A stretch of DNA of 64,000 bases. Source: Magnetococcales bacterium (GTDB lineage Bacteria > Pseudomonadota > Magnetococcia > Magnetococcales > JADFYX01). A program made the position numbers and the translations under genes. Below, one piece after another: positions 46,199-56,287 of this stretch (positions are counted from its first letter, which is position 1; each line of letters starts with the position of its first letter). Location: positions 22,357-86,356 of the forward strand of contig JADFZS010000004.1 of NCBI GenBank assembly GCA_015232405.1. The letters are read 5' to 3'. The notes under the pieces are model-generated. The model was given only the letters and a program-made list of their open reading frames with translations. It searched no databases and was not told where the DNA came from.

Positions 46199-48673
46199 TT
46201 ACTGATAAAGCTCATCCTCTAGATCCTGGAGATCTTCGACAACCCCTTTGTCTTTGGCAGGGTTTGGTTTTTGCCCCTTTTTGAAAGCCTCCATCACCCA
46301 ATGTTTATCACCTTGGGCCAAGGTCTCCCCTGTCTCATAGTCTACCGCCTCTAGATGTATCCCTTCAGGTACGGGAAAATCGGTTCTGGGGCGATCTTTT
46401 AGACCTGCCCGCATAACATCGATCCAGATAGGTAGAGCAGCGGTTGCTCCTGTCTCCCGATAACCCAACGGTGTGGAGTCATCCATACCAACCCAAACTC
46501 CAGTTACCAACGATGGGCTGAAACCCATAAACCATGCATCACGAAGATCGTTGGTGGTTCCGGTTTTTCCTGCTAATGGTCGGCGCAATTTTTTTGCCCG
46601 TCGCCCAGTACCATGATGAACTACACCTTTTAACAGATTTGTTGTTTGATAGGCGGTTGTAGGATCTAAAACCCGAGAACCAAACATAGATGCCATTTCT
46701 GGCTCTTTTTCCAGGCTTTTGACGTTATGACTAGGTCTATCCTTTAGTGGTTCTTGATGGCACAAAAGACAGTCACCCCCCTTATGACGATAGACAGTAC
46801 GCCCAAAACGGTCTTGGACCCTGGCTATATAGACAGGCTCTACCAGCTTGCCACCGTTGGCAAAAACAGCATAAGCCGATGTCATATCCAGGGGAGTAAA
46901 GCCTATAGAGCCGAGGGAGAGGGAGAGATCCTGACGGAATTTAGGAATGGGCAGGCCAAATTTATCTAAAAACGGAACCATCTTGGAGATACCGATATTT
47001 TTTACCAATCTAATGGTAACCAAATTACGGGAGTGGGCCAGACCAGTGCGCAGGGTTGTAGGTCCATAGAATTTTTTCTCATAGTTCTCTGCTCGCCAAA
47101 CCTTCAGTTCACCAGTATCTGGATCACGATATTTAATGGGTAGAGGACTATCGTCAATTTTATCTACCGGAGAGTATTGTTGATCCAAACCAGCTGCATA
47201 GAGAAATGGTTTAAAAGCAGAACCCGGTTGTCGTTTGCTCTGTGTGGCCCGGTTAAATTCACTGTTGGCAAAATTGTAACCACCAACCATGGCTAAAATC
47301 TGTCCGGTATGTGGGTCAAGACTGATGGAGGCAGCTTCTGCTTCTGGCTCTTGGGCCAAACGGTAAAAACCATCTTTTTTGCGTGGTTTTTCCACTAAAA
47401 TAATATCACCAACCCCCAGTACATCATTGATATGTTTAATTTTTGCTCCCGGTTTTTTGTCATCACCTTCAAGTCTTGGTCTAGCCCATTCCACCCCTTT
47501 AAAGGGTAGCTCTACCACTTTATCATCTTTAAATAGTTGGATTTTAGCAGGAGATTTTTTCGCTGTTTCAATAACCAAACCATAAAAATAGTTGGAGGTA
47601 GAAACTGTTTTTTCCGGGTTGTCTGAAAGCCATTTTTTTATGGTTTCTGGTTCTAAATCATCAAGATGATCAAGAACTCCACGATATCCATGGCGACGAT
47701 CCAGGGCTAACAATCCATCACGAACCGCCTTTTGCGATGCTCTTTGTAGGTCTGGGTCCAAGGTGGTGTAGACATCCAACCCCCCCCTATAGAGCTGGTT
47801 ATATCCCCATTCAGAATGGATGGTTCGTCTAACATGTTCCAAAAAGTGGGGAGCGATCTGCTCCAGAGGTTTTGGTGGTCGAGCAAGACCAAAGGGGGCT
47901 GTCTTTGCAATCTGGGCCTGCTCTTTGGTAATCACCCCCACCGCTTCCATTCTGCTTAGTACTTTAATCTGTCTCTTTCTAGCCCGTTCCGGTTTATGCC
48001 ATGGATTATAACGGTTGGGTGCTTGGGGCAGACCTGCTAAAAGAGCCATCTGACCCAGACTTAACTCTGAGACATCCTTATTAAAATAGATACGAGATGC
48101 CGCCCCCACTCCATACGCCCCTGAGCCTAGCAGAACCTGATTAAGATATAGCTCAATAATTTCATCTTTAGAAAAACGCTGCTCTATGCGTAAGGAGAGA
48201 ATAATCTCTTTAATTTTACGTTCCCAGGTTTTAATTCCCGTCAAAAGAAATGTTCTGGCAACCTGTTGGGTGATGGTTGAAGCCCCCTGCACCTTGCGAC
48301 CTGCCCGTACGTTGGCAATTGCAGCGCGAAACATACCCATGGGGTCAATACCGGGATGTTTGTAAAATTTCCAATCTTCAATAGCCAATAGAGCAAGCAC
48401 AAGCTGATTGGGTATTTTTTCAAAAGGGACAAACTGCCGTCTTTGAATGTAAAACTCTCCCAACATCTGGTAATCTCGTGCGAATACCCTGGTTACCAAA
48501 CTGGGTTTATAGTGGGCAAGATCATCGAGTGTTGGTAGATCCTTGCTGTAAATTTTATATACCTTCCAAACGCCACCAAGCCCTATCAAGCCCGTGATAA
48601 AGAACAGGACTGTTAGGTAGAAAAGCCAGCCACGTTTTTTTTTGGTTTTAACTTTTTTTATATTTTTACCCAT
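46199..48673 (-). CDS. mrcA: Penicillin-binding protein 1A
   Basis: 824 aa bifunctional peptidoglycan synthase. N-terminal anchor (about 15-37), glycosyltransferase domain (EDWKFYKHPGID with the catalytic Glu; GASTITQQVARTF), and transpeptidase domain (RQPGSAFKPFLYAAGL with the SxxK serine; SRN; KTGTTNDLRDAWFMGF). An unusual CLLCH sequence (CxxCH form) lies near residue 633 in the periplasmic part, where other family members often have a CxxC pair. It is divergent from the pil operon, as is common. Confidence 0.95.
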   Translation of the reverse strand: MGKNIKKVKTKKKRGWLFYLTVLFFITGLIGLGGVWKVYKIYSKDLPTLDDLAHYKPSLVTRVFARDYQMLGEFYIQRRQFVPFEKIPNQLVLALLAIEDWKFYKHPGIDPMGMFRAAIANVRAGRKVQGASTITQQVARTFLLTGIKTWERKIKEIILSLRIEQRFSKDEIIELYLNQVLLGSGAYGVGAASRIYFNKDVSELSLGQMALLAGLPQAPNRYNPWHKPERARKRQIKVLSRMEAVGVITKEQAQIAKTAPFGLARPPKPLEQIAPHFLEHVRRTIHSEWGYNQLYRGGLDVYTTLDPDLQRASQKAVRDGLLALDRRHGYRGVLDHLDDLEPETIKKWLSDNPEKTVSTSNYFYGLVIETAKKSPAKIQLFKDDKVVELPFKGVEWARPRLEGDDKKPGAKIKHINDVLGVGDIILVEKPRKKDGFYRLAQEPEAEAASISLDPHTGQILAMVGGYNFANSEFNRATQSKRQPGSAFKPFLYAAGLDQQYSPVDKIDDSPLPIKYRDPDTGELKVWRAENYEKKFYGPTTLRTGLAHSRNLVTIRLVKNIGISKMVPFLDKFGLPIPKFRQDLSLSLGSIGFTPLDMTSAYAVFANGGKLVEPVYIARVQDRFGRTVYRHKGGDCLLCHQEPLKDRPSHNVKSLEKEPEMASMFGSRVLDPTTAYQTTNLLKGVVHHGTGRRAKKLRRPLAGKTGTTNDLRDAWFMGFSPSLVTGVWVGMDDSTPLGYRETGATAALPIWIDVMRAGLKDRPRTDFPVPEGIHLEAVDYETGETLAQGDKHWVMEAFKKGQKPNPAKDKGVVEDLQDLEDELYQ

Positions 48674-48975
48674 GGCTCAACCTTAACAAATTACAACACT
48701 CGATACCAGAAACCTATGACACAAACCTATACAGCAAACCAAACAGTGAAAAAGAAAAAGGTTAATGGAAATACACAAAACACAAATGGAAATTTAGAAA
48801 TTTTCTTGATACACTTGATATATCAATATATTACACAAAGGACATGCTGCCAACTACCCTATTAAGGTTTGTGAACCTTATTTGGTTTTATTGATAGACA
48901 GTTAGTCTTGCAAATTGGTAATGTAAACAGAGACAAATTTGTTTTAATAATAATGGAACAGTTAATAACTATCTC
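48674..48975. promoter_or_regulatory. Divergent mrcA-pilM intergenic region
   Basis: 302 bases. A candidate pil promoter is TTGATA at 48806-48811 with TATTAC at 48829-48834 (17-base spacing). The 12-base palindrome TTGATATATCAA (48815-48826) lies inside the spacer and could be an operator. Nothing else recognised. Confidence 0.35.
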
Positions 48976-50091
48976 ATGCTGTCTTTTTTATCAAAATATA
49001 AACCTATCATCGGTCTAGATATAGGTACAACTGCCATAAGAGCAATAGAAATCCGCCCTTCGGGTTCGAGTTGGCGTCTGCACCGTTGGGGCAACCAACC
49101 TCTGCCACCTGATGTTGTGGTGGATGGCAAGATCAAAAACAGCGAAGAGGTTGTCTTAGCACTACAGACCCTTATAGCCAAAGTCGGCTTTACCACCAAG
49201 CGTGTTGCCCTTTCAGTTGGCGGTCCATCGGTTGTCGTTAAAAATATTCAACTTCCCGTTATGTCAGAAATGGACACGGAAGACCAGATCTCCTTGGAAG
49301 CTGAAGAACACATACCCTTTGGGATCGATGATGTTCATCTTGATTTTCAGATTTTAAATCAAGACCAAGAAAACATGAACGTTCTATTGACTGCATGCAA
49401 AAAAGAGTCCTTAGACGATTATATCAAAATTATCCAAGAGGCAGGTTTAGAAACTGCGGTATGTGATTTGGAGATTTGCTGTTTGGTGAATGCCCATGAT
49501 GCCTTTATCTCTCCTGGTATATTTACCCCTAATAAAAAGAAAAAAAAGGCGAAAAAAAAATCTGCCGACATGCCAGAAAAAAAAGTTGCGCCCGCTGTTG
49601 TTTTACTGGCCAACAGTGGTGAATCATACCTGAATGTTGTGATTTTGATTGACGGTGTGCCAACTTTTACCCGTGATTATAACCTCGGAACCAAACAGTT
49701 GATCAAACAGGTTGCCGATGAGTTGGAAATTCCATTCAACGAGGCAGAAAAACTACTAAAAGGTACTGAAATACCAGAACAAAAAGAGGTTTTAGAGCAA
49801 AATATACAACAATTTGAGGAGCAGCTAACCAGTACTATTCAACAGTCCATTGATTTTTTTGGCAAAAGCAACCCTGGCCATGAAGTGAGTGAGCTTGCTC
49901 TCAGCGGAGCAGCAACCCAGATTCCTGGTATAGAACAGCGACTCTCTGAGAAGTTGACTATTCAGGTTGTCTGTAGCAACCCAATAACTGGCCTTAAACC
50001 CGGAAGTGGCAAAGGATTTGTACCCATGCCCAAAGATATGGCTTCACGCTTTATCATTGCCTTGGGTTTAGCTCTACGGGGGGATATGTAA
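48976..50091 (+). CDS. pilM: Type IV pilus inner-membrane assembly protein PilM
   Basis: 371 aa actin-like ATPase. IGLDIGTTAIRAIEI near residue 13 and ALSGAATQIPGIEQRL near 300 are the nucleotide-binding phosphates loops; EEHIPFGIDDVHLDF is the usual core. A lysine-rich insert (about 177-197) is unusual. PilM binds the PilN N-terminus. First gene of pilMNOPQ-aroB. Confidence 0.95.
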   Translation: MLSFLSKYKPIIGLDIGTTAIRAIEIRPSGSSWRLHRWGNQPLPPDVVVDGKIKNSEEVVLALQTLIAKVGFTTKRVALSVGGPSVVVKNIQLPVMSEMDTEDQISLEAEEHIPFGIDDVHLDFQILNQDQENMNVLLTACKKESLDDYIKIIQEAGLETAVCDLEICCLVNAHDAFISPGIFTPNKKKKKAKKKSADMPEKKVAPAVVLLANSGESYLNVVILIDGVPTFTRDYNLGTKQLIKQVADELEIPFNEAEKLLKGTEIPEQKEVLEQNIQQFEEQLTSTIQQSIDFFGKSNPGHEVSELALSGAATQIPGIEQRLSEKLTIQVVCSNPITGLKPGSGKGFVPMPKDMASRFIIALGLALRGDM

Positions 50092-50687
50092 TGATTTTAC
50101 ATGTAAATTTACTCCCCTACCGGGAAGCTCGCCGGGAAAAAATGATCCAGAAAATTTTAATTGCCTGGGGAATGACTGTAGCATTGGGTGTGGGGGGAAT
50201 TATCATGACTAATTCCATGATTTCCGACCACGTTTTAGAACAAAAAGCGATAAAAAAACAAAAACAGGCGACTATTGCTCAGCTGGATGCCAAATTGGGT
50301 GAGATAAAAGATATAAATGTACGTAAGCAACAGGTTAAGGCCCGGCTGGCTGTAATTGAAACCCTGGGACTACAGCGCAACCTCCCGGTTCATCTGCTGG
50401 AGGCCATAAGTACAGCGATACCGGATAAGGTCTGGCTGCGGGAAATATCAACTACCCAGAACACCATAACCATAAGCGGTTTTACTCTTTCCAATGCCAT
50501 GGTAGCTGATTTTATGCGCAAATTGGATAGCTCTGATCATATTACCAATGTAAATCTAAACAATATTGCCCAATCCAAGTTGGCTAGTATCAACAACAAG
50601 CTGCGAAACTTCAAACTTAGTGCCAATATTGTCTTACCAACCCCACAAAACCAGCCAGCACCCGGTAAAAGGAGGGGTAGGAGATAG
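50091..50687 (+). CDS. pilN: Type IV pilus assembly protein PilN
   Basis: 198 aa. It opens with MILHVNLLPYREARR, the conserved PilM-binding INLLPWR-type motif, then one membrane helix and a periplasmic ferredoxin-like domain (VWLREISTTQNTITISG). The start overlaps the pilM stop by one base. The tail is basic (KRRGRR). Confidence 0.94.
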   Translation: MILHVNLLPYREARREKMIQKILIAWGMTVALGVGGIIMTNSMISDHVLEQKAIKKQKQATIAQLDAKLGEIKDINVRKQQVKARLAVIETLGLQRNLPVHLLEAISTAIPDKVWLREISTTQNTITISGFTLSNAMVADFMRKLDSSDHITNVNLNNIAQSKLASINNKLRNFKLSANIVLPTPQNQPAPGKRRGRR

Positions 50688-50689
50688 CC

Positions 50690-51283
50690 ATGGAATTAGG
50701 TTTTGATCCAACGGATATTCTTCGTCTGCCACTGTTTAAAAAAGTTGGTATTGGACTGCTGATTTTATTGATTATGTTGGCAGCATATTGGCATTTTTCC
50801 TTAAGGGACCAGCTACAGGTAGTAGAGGCCAACAAAAACTCAATTGCCTCCTTGGATAACAGCATAGCCTCAAAAAAACGTATGCTGCTGCAACTACCAA
50901 GGCTGCGTAAGGAGTTAATAGAACTTAAACAAAGAGAGGCAAAGGCTGCCCGTAAATTACCATCACAAAAAGAGATTCCAGCTCTGTTGACCGATATTTC
51001 CAACGCAGGTCACGAACAGGGGTTGGAGTTCACCCTGTTTGCACCAAAACCTGAGCTGCCCATGAATGTCTATGCCAAGGTTCCTGTGGAGGTAAAGGTA
51101 CGTGGTCCATATCATGAGACCCTGCTCTTCATGAATCAGGTTGCAAGACTCTCCAGGATAGTTACATTTTCCAACATTAAAATGCAACCCAGTGGCGAGA
51201 TCCTCAATACCCAAGCTTGGGTTACAACCTATCGGTTTTTGAATGTAAATAATCAGCCCGGTAAAAAAAGGGGTAAAAGATGA
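50690..51283 (+). CDS. pilO: Type IV pilus assembly protein PilO
   Basis: 197 aa with an N-terminal helix (about 20-38), a coiled region and a periplasmic domain with VEVKVRGPYHETLLFMNQVARL, typical of PilO, which dimerises with PilN. It starts three bases after pilN and overlaps pilP by four. Confidence 0.93.
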   Translation: MELGFDPTDILRLPLFKKVGIGLLILLIMLAAYWHFSLRDQLQVVEANKNSIASLDNSIASKKRMLLQLPRLRKELIELKQREAKAARKLPSQKEIPALLTDISNAGHEQGLEFTLFAPKPELPMNVYAKVPVEVKVRGPYHETLLFMNQVARLSRIVTFSNIKMQPSGEILNTQAWVTTYRFLNVNNQPGKKRGKR

Positions 51284-51798
51284 GCAACTCCTATATTTAC
51301 CCTGTGCAAAACTTGTTTAAAACATTGACCTGCTTAACTATTTTATTTATCCCTTGGTCAACGGCTATTGCTGCCAACAAAAAAGCAGAAGCACAAAAAG
51401 CTGCTAAAGAAGATGCACCCTACATATACAACGCCGAGGGTAAACGAAATCCATTTCAGGTTCCCAAGGGCATAGGTTTACGCCCGGAAGAGAGAGTTCC
51501 CAAAAAAGGCGAGATTGCAAAACCTGTGAGAATCCGCGAATATCTTGAACAGTTTCAACTTGATAGCTTAAAGTTAGTAGCAATACTTTTTCATATAGAA
51601 GGTCAACAAGCAGCAGCTATGGTGCGGGATCCAGAAGGCAAGGGTCACATGATTCATGTAGGTCAGTATATCGGAGTAAATGAGGGACGTATTTCTGATA
51701 TAAGTGATGGAACCGTGACAATAGTTGAGCCAACCCCTGCACTGATAAAAAAAGAACGAACCATTACTCTGCGGTTGCATAAAAAGGATGAAAAATGA
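51280..51798 (+). CDS. pilP: Type IV pilus assembly protein PilP
   Basis: 172 aa. A hydrophobic N-terminus (about 14-31) precedes an unstructured region and a beta domain (YLEQFQLDSLKLVAILF and the VRDPEGKGHMIHVGQYIGVN segment). PilP links PilNO to the PilQ secretin. No lipobox cysteine is visible, unlike the lipoprotein form in Pseudomonas and Neisseria. Confidence 0.92.
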   Translation: MSNSYIYPVQNLFKTLTCLTILFIPWSTAIAANKKAEAQKAAKEDAPYIYNAEGKRNPFQVPKGIGLRPEERVPKKGEIAKPVRIREYLEQFQLDSLKLVAILFHIEGQQAAAMVRDPEGKGHMIHVGQYIGVNEGRISDISDGTVTIVEPTPALIKKERTITLRLHKKDEK

Positions 51799-54242
51799 GA
51801 GTTAAGAGACAATATCCTTGGCATACTCTGCTAGCAATTACACTGCTTTTTATTCCGCTTTTGTTTGCTGGTTGCAAAACAACCAACGAAGAAAAAAAAT
51901 GGGCTGGTTTGAGTGACAATGAAAAAAGCGAACAACCTGACGGAATAACTATTGCGCGGATGGTTCATGCAAGAACACAAAAAGGGGATAAAATCTCCCT
52001 AGCCTCCAACAAACCCCTTACTTATCAGGTGTTTCGTTTAAACAACCCCAACAGGGTGGTGTTGATTTTTCCCAAGACCACTTTGGGTCCAACCATACAA
52101 CCCACAGTTATCAGGGAAAGTAAGTTGACTGGCCTGTTTCCCTCTGAGGAAAAAAGCGGAGGCAGCCGTATTGAAGTAACCCTGAAAAAACCGCTGGAGT
52201 ATGAGGTTATAGAGCGTGACGATGGGTTGGATATTACCTTTTTAAGTGAAAATAAGCTGCTATTAAATGCAAAAGCGGTTGTAGACAATTTGGCAGTTAA
52301 TCATCTACAAAACAGTACCGAATTACGACTGTTGGGAAGTGGCAAAGTTGATACGGTTCCCAAAGTATATCGTTTGAACAACCCCCCACGACTTGTTATA
52401 GATATGGTTGGGGTTGATGGCCCACCCCATGGACGGCGATTTGTCGTCAATTCTCCCTATGTGTTGAATGCTCTTTTGATGGGTGGTCCACAAAAAACCA
52501 GGTTGGTAGTTGAGCTGGTTGATGCAATTGTTGGCTATAAGGTAGAAAACGAAGCAGGTATGCCGGTAATCCATCTGGGTCAACAGTTGGGTGGTGGTAA
52601 CTATAGCGAGAAAGAAAAACAGGCAATACAGAATGGTGTGCACAACATACAGTTTACCCGTGATGGACAAGGTGCGTTGGTACGTGTTCTGCTCAATAAT
52701 CGAGGGGGTCAGTTAAGAACTCGTCGTGAAGGGGATAAACTTTTTCTCTCATTAGCCAACACTCCGGTAGCAAAACAGCTATTGCGACGGATGGATGTCC
52801 GCTCTTATGGTGGCCCGGTACTCTACATTGATACAGAAAGCCGGGAAGAAAGCACCTTTGTGGTAGTTACCATGAACAAGGCCGCCAGTCGCCATGAAGT
52901 GCTGGAAAAAGGTGGGGAGATTCTAGTTCGCATTCATCCTGCCCCGGTTGATAACGATGAGAATGACTCACCATTTACCGGCAGCAAAATTTCCTTGGAT
53001 TTTAAAGATATCGATGTTCAAAATGCACTGCGGATTATTGCCGAAGTGAGCGATTTGAATATAATCCTCTCCGATACCGTAAGTGGCACAATTACCATGC
53101 GTCTGGTGGATGTTCCGTGGGACCATGCCCTGGAGTTGATCTTGGAGGCCAAGGGGCTGGGCAGGGTCAAACAGGGTAATGTACTGCGGGTTGCCCCACT
53201 TGCTGAGATCAAATCCACAACTCAGGCCCGTCTCCAGGCCAAACAGAGTGTGCAACAGTTAGAACCATTTGTAACAGAGATGATTCCTGTGAGCTTTGCT
53301 ACGGGGGAAGAAATCAAGACTTTGTTGATGGAAGGGGACCAAAAACGTGGCACACGTCTGGTTTCCAGTGCTGGAACCGTATCGATAGATAAGCGGACCA
53401 ACACCCTTATTATCAAGGATACCGCAGAAAATATTCCAAAAATCCGAGCTATGGTTAAAAAGCTGGACAAACCCATAGCCCAGGTATTGATTGAAGCACG
53501 TATTGTTGAAGTTGACCGTAACAGTAAAGATGAGTTTGGCATCAACTGGGGCTTTGCGACAAAATCCACAGAGGGTGGATTTGGCGTATCAGACAATGCT
53601 GCCAATGCCTATGAAGCGCATATGGCTACCGCAGGTACTAGCAATCCACGGGCAAGGTTGACCACTGCTACCCCCTCCAATATAAATTTAATGCCAGCCT
53701 CTTCCAATGCCCGGATTGGAGCACATGTTGGCGGTATATCGCCTCTGGTGGATCTTGACATTGAAATTGCGGCACTTGAGGAGGATAACAAAGCTAAAAC
53801 CATCTCCAGCCCGAGGGTGTTGACAACCAACAACAAGATAGCCAGTATCAGCCAGGGTATTAAGGTTCCCTATACAATTGTTGAAGATGGGGTTAAGACC
53901 ACCACATTTGTCGAGGCAAAATTGAGTCTGGAGGTCACACCCCATGTGACACCGGATAGTTATATAACCATGCAGATAAATGCAACCAACGACTCCATTG
54001 CCTCATTGGGGCCACCACCTTCGGTCAACACCAAAACCATTAACACTCAAGCCCTTGTTTATGATGGTGAAACCATAGTTTTAGGTGGTATTTTCCAAAA
54101 CAATCAGGTTCGCAATAAAGCCAGTGTTCCTGGTTTGAGTAATATCCCGTTTCTTGGCTGGATGTTTGAAAACTATACAGATGCTGATACCCAGTCGGAA
54201 CTACTGATATTTATCACACCACACATAATTCATCCTAACTGA
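51795..54242 (+). CDS. pilQ: Type IV pilus secretin PilQ
   Basis: 815 aa. The N-terminus ends in a possible lipobox (LLFAGC, Cys near residue 26). Two AMIN-like domains (about 70-380) are followed by N0/N1 domains (DFKDIDVQNALRIIAEVSDL) and the secretin core (VLIEARIVEVDRNSKDEFGI, ending LLIFITPHIIHP). It forms the outer-membrane pore. Start overlaps pilP by four bases. Confidence 0.95.
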   Translation: MRVKRQYPWHTLLAITLLFIPLLFAGCKTTNEEKKWAGLSDNEKSEQPDGITIARMVHARTQKGDKISLASNKPLTYQVFRLNNPNRVVLIFPKTTLGPTIQPTVIRESKLTGLFPSEEKSGGSRIEVTLKKPLEYEVIERDDGLDITFLSENKLLLNAKAVVDNLAVNHLQNSTELRLLGSGKVDTVPKVYRLNNPPRLVIDMVGVDGPPHGRRFVVNSPYVLNALLMGGPQKTRLVVELVDAIVGYKVENEAGMPVIHLGQQLGGGNYSEKEKQAIQNGVHNIQFTRDGQGALVRVLLNNRGGQLRTRREGDKLFLSLANTPVAKQLLRRMDVRSYGGPVLYIDTESREESTFVVVTMNKAASRHEVLEKGGEILVRIHPAPVDNDENDSPFTGSKISLDFKDIDVQNALRIIAEVSDLNIILSDTVSGTITMRLVDVPWDHALELILEAKGLGRVKQGNVLRVAPLAEIKSTTQARLQAKQSVQQLEPFVTEMIPVSFATGEEIKTLLMEGDQKRGTRLVSSAGTVSIDKRTNTLIIKDTAENIPKIRAMVKKLDKPIAQVLIEARIVEVDRNSKDEFGINWGFATKSTEGGFGVSDNAANAYEAHMATAGTSNPRARLTTATPSNINLMPASSNARIGAHVGGISPLVDLDIEIAALEEDNKAKTISSPRVLTTNNKIASISQGIKVPYTIVEDGVKTTTFVEAKLSLEVTPHVTPDSYITMQINATNDSIASLGPPPSVNTKTINTQALVYDGETIVLGGIFQNNQVRNKASVPGLSNIPFLGWMFENYTDADTQSELLIFITPHIIHPN

Positions 54243-54254
54243 TTTGCTAATTAT

Positions 54255-55349
54255 ATGACCATAAAAACCCTACCGCTTCTGTTAGGTGACAGATCTTATA
54301 ACATTGTTATTGGTACAAACCTCCTTGAGACTATAGGCGAGAGGTTGCAGCCTCTGCTACCTGGAAAACAGATTGGTGTAGTGAGCAACGAAACAGTTGC
54401 TCCGTTATATCTAGCCAAGGTGCTGGACTCCCTCCATAGCAGTGGTTTTTCCACTGTAGAGGTAATTTTACCAGATGGTGAGAGCCATAAAAATTGGCAG
54501 AGTCTTACAAAAATTTTTGATGTTTTAATTGAAAACAGTTTTGAGAGATCCGCAACAATACTCGCTCTTGGTGGGGGTGTTGTGGGTGATATGAGCGGTT
54601 ATGCGGCGGCCTCCCTGTTGCGTGGGGTAAATTTTGTCCAGGTTCCCACTACCCTACTCTCTCAGGTTGATGCCTCTGTGGGAGGGAAAACAGGTATAAA
54701 CCATCCCCTTGGTAAAAATTTGATCGGGGCTTTTTATCAGCCAAAAATGGTGGTAATGGATACGGTTACCCTTAAAACACTCTCCCAGCGTGATTTTAGT
54801 TCCGGCTTAAGCGAGGTGATTAAATACGGCATTATCTGGGATGCTGATTTTTTCAGCTATCTAGAGAAAAATATGGCAGCAGTGCTGCAAAAAGATGATG
54901 CTACATTGACCCACCTTCTATACACCTGCTGTGCTATTAAAGCCGATGTTGTGGCACAGGATGAGAGAGAGACAGGAACCAGGGCACTCCTTAATCTGGG
55001 CCACACTTTTGGTCATGCTATTGAGACTCTTGCTGGTTATGGCAACATTCTTCATGGTGAAGGGGTGGCAATCGGTATGGTCATGGCAGCTCAACTGGCT
55101 CAAATCAGAGGGTTGTGCGATCAACAAACTGTAGAGCGGATAAAACAGCTGCTAACCCAGGCCAACCTACCTGTAACCGCAGCAAAAAGTTTTTCTCCTG
55201 ACGATTATATTAAAGCCATGGGGCGAGACAAAAAGGTAGCAGGGGGAAAAATCCGTGTTATTTTGAATGGTTCCATAGGACAAGCTAAAATATACAGTGA
55301 CATACCCCACTCCCAGATCAAGCAGGCTATAGTTGCCCACAGTGCATAA
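54255..55349 (+). CDS. aroB: 3-dehydroquinate synthase
   Basis: 364 aa. NAD-binding glycine loop LALGGGVVGDMSGYAA, the PTTLLSQVDASVGGKTGINHPLGKN-type region (seen at about 132-157) and metal ligands in LNLGHTFGHAIE and GEGVAIGM are complete. It catalyses the second shikimate step. It follows pilQ by twelve bases; aroK, usually between them, is missing. Confidence 0.96.
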   Translation: MTIKTLPLLLGDRSYNIVIGTNLLETIGERLQPLLPGKQIGVVSNETVAPLYLAKVLDSLHSSGFSTVEVILPDGESHKNWQSLTKIFDVLIENSFERSATILALGGGVVGDMSGYAAASLLRGVNFVQVPTTLLSQVDASVGGKTGINHPLGKNLIGAFYQPKMVVMDTVTLKTLSQRDFSSGLSEVIKYGIIWDADFFSYLEKNMAAVLQKDDATLTHLLYTCCAIKADVVAQDERETGTRALLNLGHTFGHAIETLAGYGNILHGEGVAIGMVMAAQLAQIRGLCDQQTVERIKQLLTQANLPVTAAKSFSPDDYIKAMGRDKKVAGGKIRVILNGSIGQAKIYSDIPHSQIKQAIVAHSA

Positions 55350-55467
55350 CAAGTTTTTTTTATCCTTTTATTTTTACTTAAAACAAAGGGGTAAATTGTT
55401 GCCATAATTAATTTTAATGTGTAGTCTCATGATCAAGTGTTAGTTTTTTATTTTTTAAGGTAACTAA

Positions 55468-55881
55468 ATGAGCATTAAGCTAGAGCAGCTACCAGAGCAG
55501 TATCGTTTGGGCCATAAATATATTGATGGTCAACATGAGATACTTTTTCAGCTATTTAAAGAGCTATCTGAATATTGTAAAGATTCTAATTATGATCTAG
55601 ATCTAAGCATAATTCTACTATCTCTTAAGACCTATGTGGATACCCACTTTCGCTATGAAGAGCAGCTTATGGAGTCTTCTGGCTACGGTGATGTTGCGGC
55701 CCATAAAATAGAACACAGCTCACTGGAAAAACAGGTTGTGGAGAGAATTGAACATTTTTCTACTCTTAACAGTAATGATGAATTGATGGCGTTTGCTCTT
55801 GATATGAAGGGGTTTTTGTTGAACTGGTTATTGGAACATATCTCAGTAACTGACAGAAAATTCTGCAAATCACTTGTTTGA
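55468..55881 (+). CDS. Bacteriohemerythrin
   Basis: 137 aa four-helix di-iron oxygen-binding protein. Metal ligands appear in order: YIDGQHEILFQLF, HFRYEEQLM, HKIEHSSL and LEHISVTDRKF. Likely roles are oxygen sensing or delivery. It is short and soluble, standing alone before a STAS gene. Confidence 0.93.
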   Translation: MSIKLEQLPEQYRLGHKYIDGQHEILFQLFKELSEYCKDSNYDLDLSIILLSLKTYVDTHFRYEEQLMESSGYGDVAAHKIEHSSLEKQVVERIEHFSTLNSNDELMAFALDMKGFLLNWLLEHISVTDRKFCKSLV

Positions 55882-55952
55882 TTATTATTGAGCTAACTAT
55901 TTAAAAAGATAGCTATTATGTGTTATTAGCATTTTAGCAATGGAAACAAACT

Positions 55953-56216
55953 ATGAAAATAAAGATTCCCAATCCGTTTAACTTTCAGTCAAGAAAAACT
56001 TTTATCCCACAAGTGAAAGCAAACCCACCTGGAGAGGAGTTAATTCTTGATTTTGAAAATGTTTCCTCACTAGACAGTGCTGCCCTTGGCATGCTTCTAA
56101 TGGCCAGAGAGCAGACAAAAAGCACCTCAAGCAAAGTCTCATTTATCAACTGTAACGATTCAATAAAACAGATCTTAGAGGTAGCTCAGTTCCACATGCT
56201 GTTTAAAATTTCTTGA
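55953..56216 (+). CDS. STAS-domain protein
   Basis: 87 aa. The core DFENVSSLDSAALGMLLMAREQ carries the usual phosphorylatable serine, and CNDSIKQILEVAQFHMLFKI the terminal helix. It is a second anti-anti-sigma-like protein, resembling that at 3708-4004 in form but not closely in sequence. Partner kinase unknown. Confidence 0.85.
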   Translation: MKIKIPNPFNFQSRKTFIPQVKANPPGEELILDFENVSSLDSAALGMLLMAREQTKSTSSKVSFINCNDSIKQILEVAQFHMLFKIS

Positions 56217-56287
56217 ACACTCGTCATATCACGCAAATATTCAGACTAAATATCCTAAAAACCCCATTTAATTAAAGAGCTATTAAA

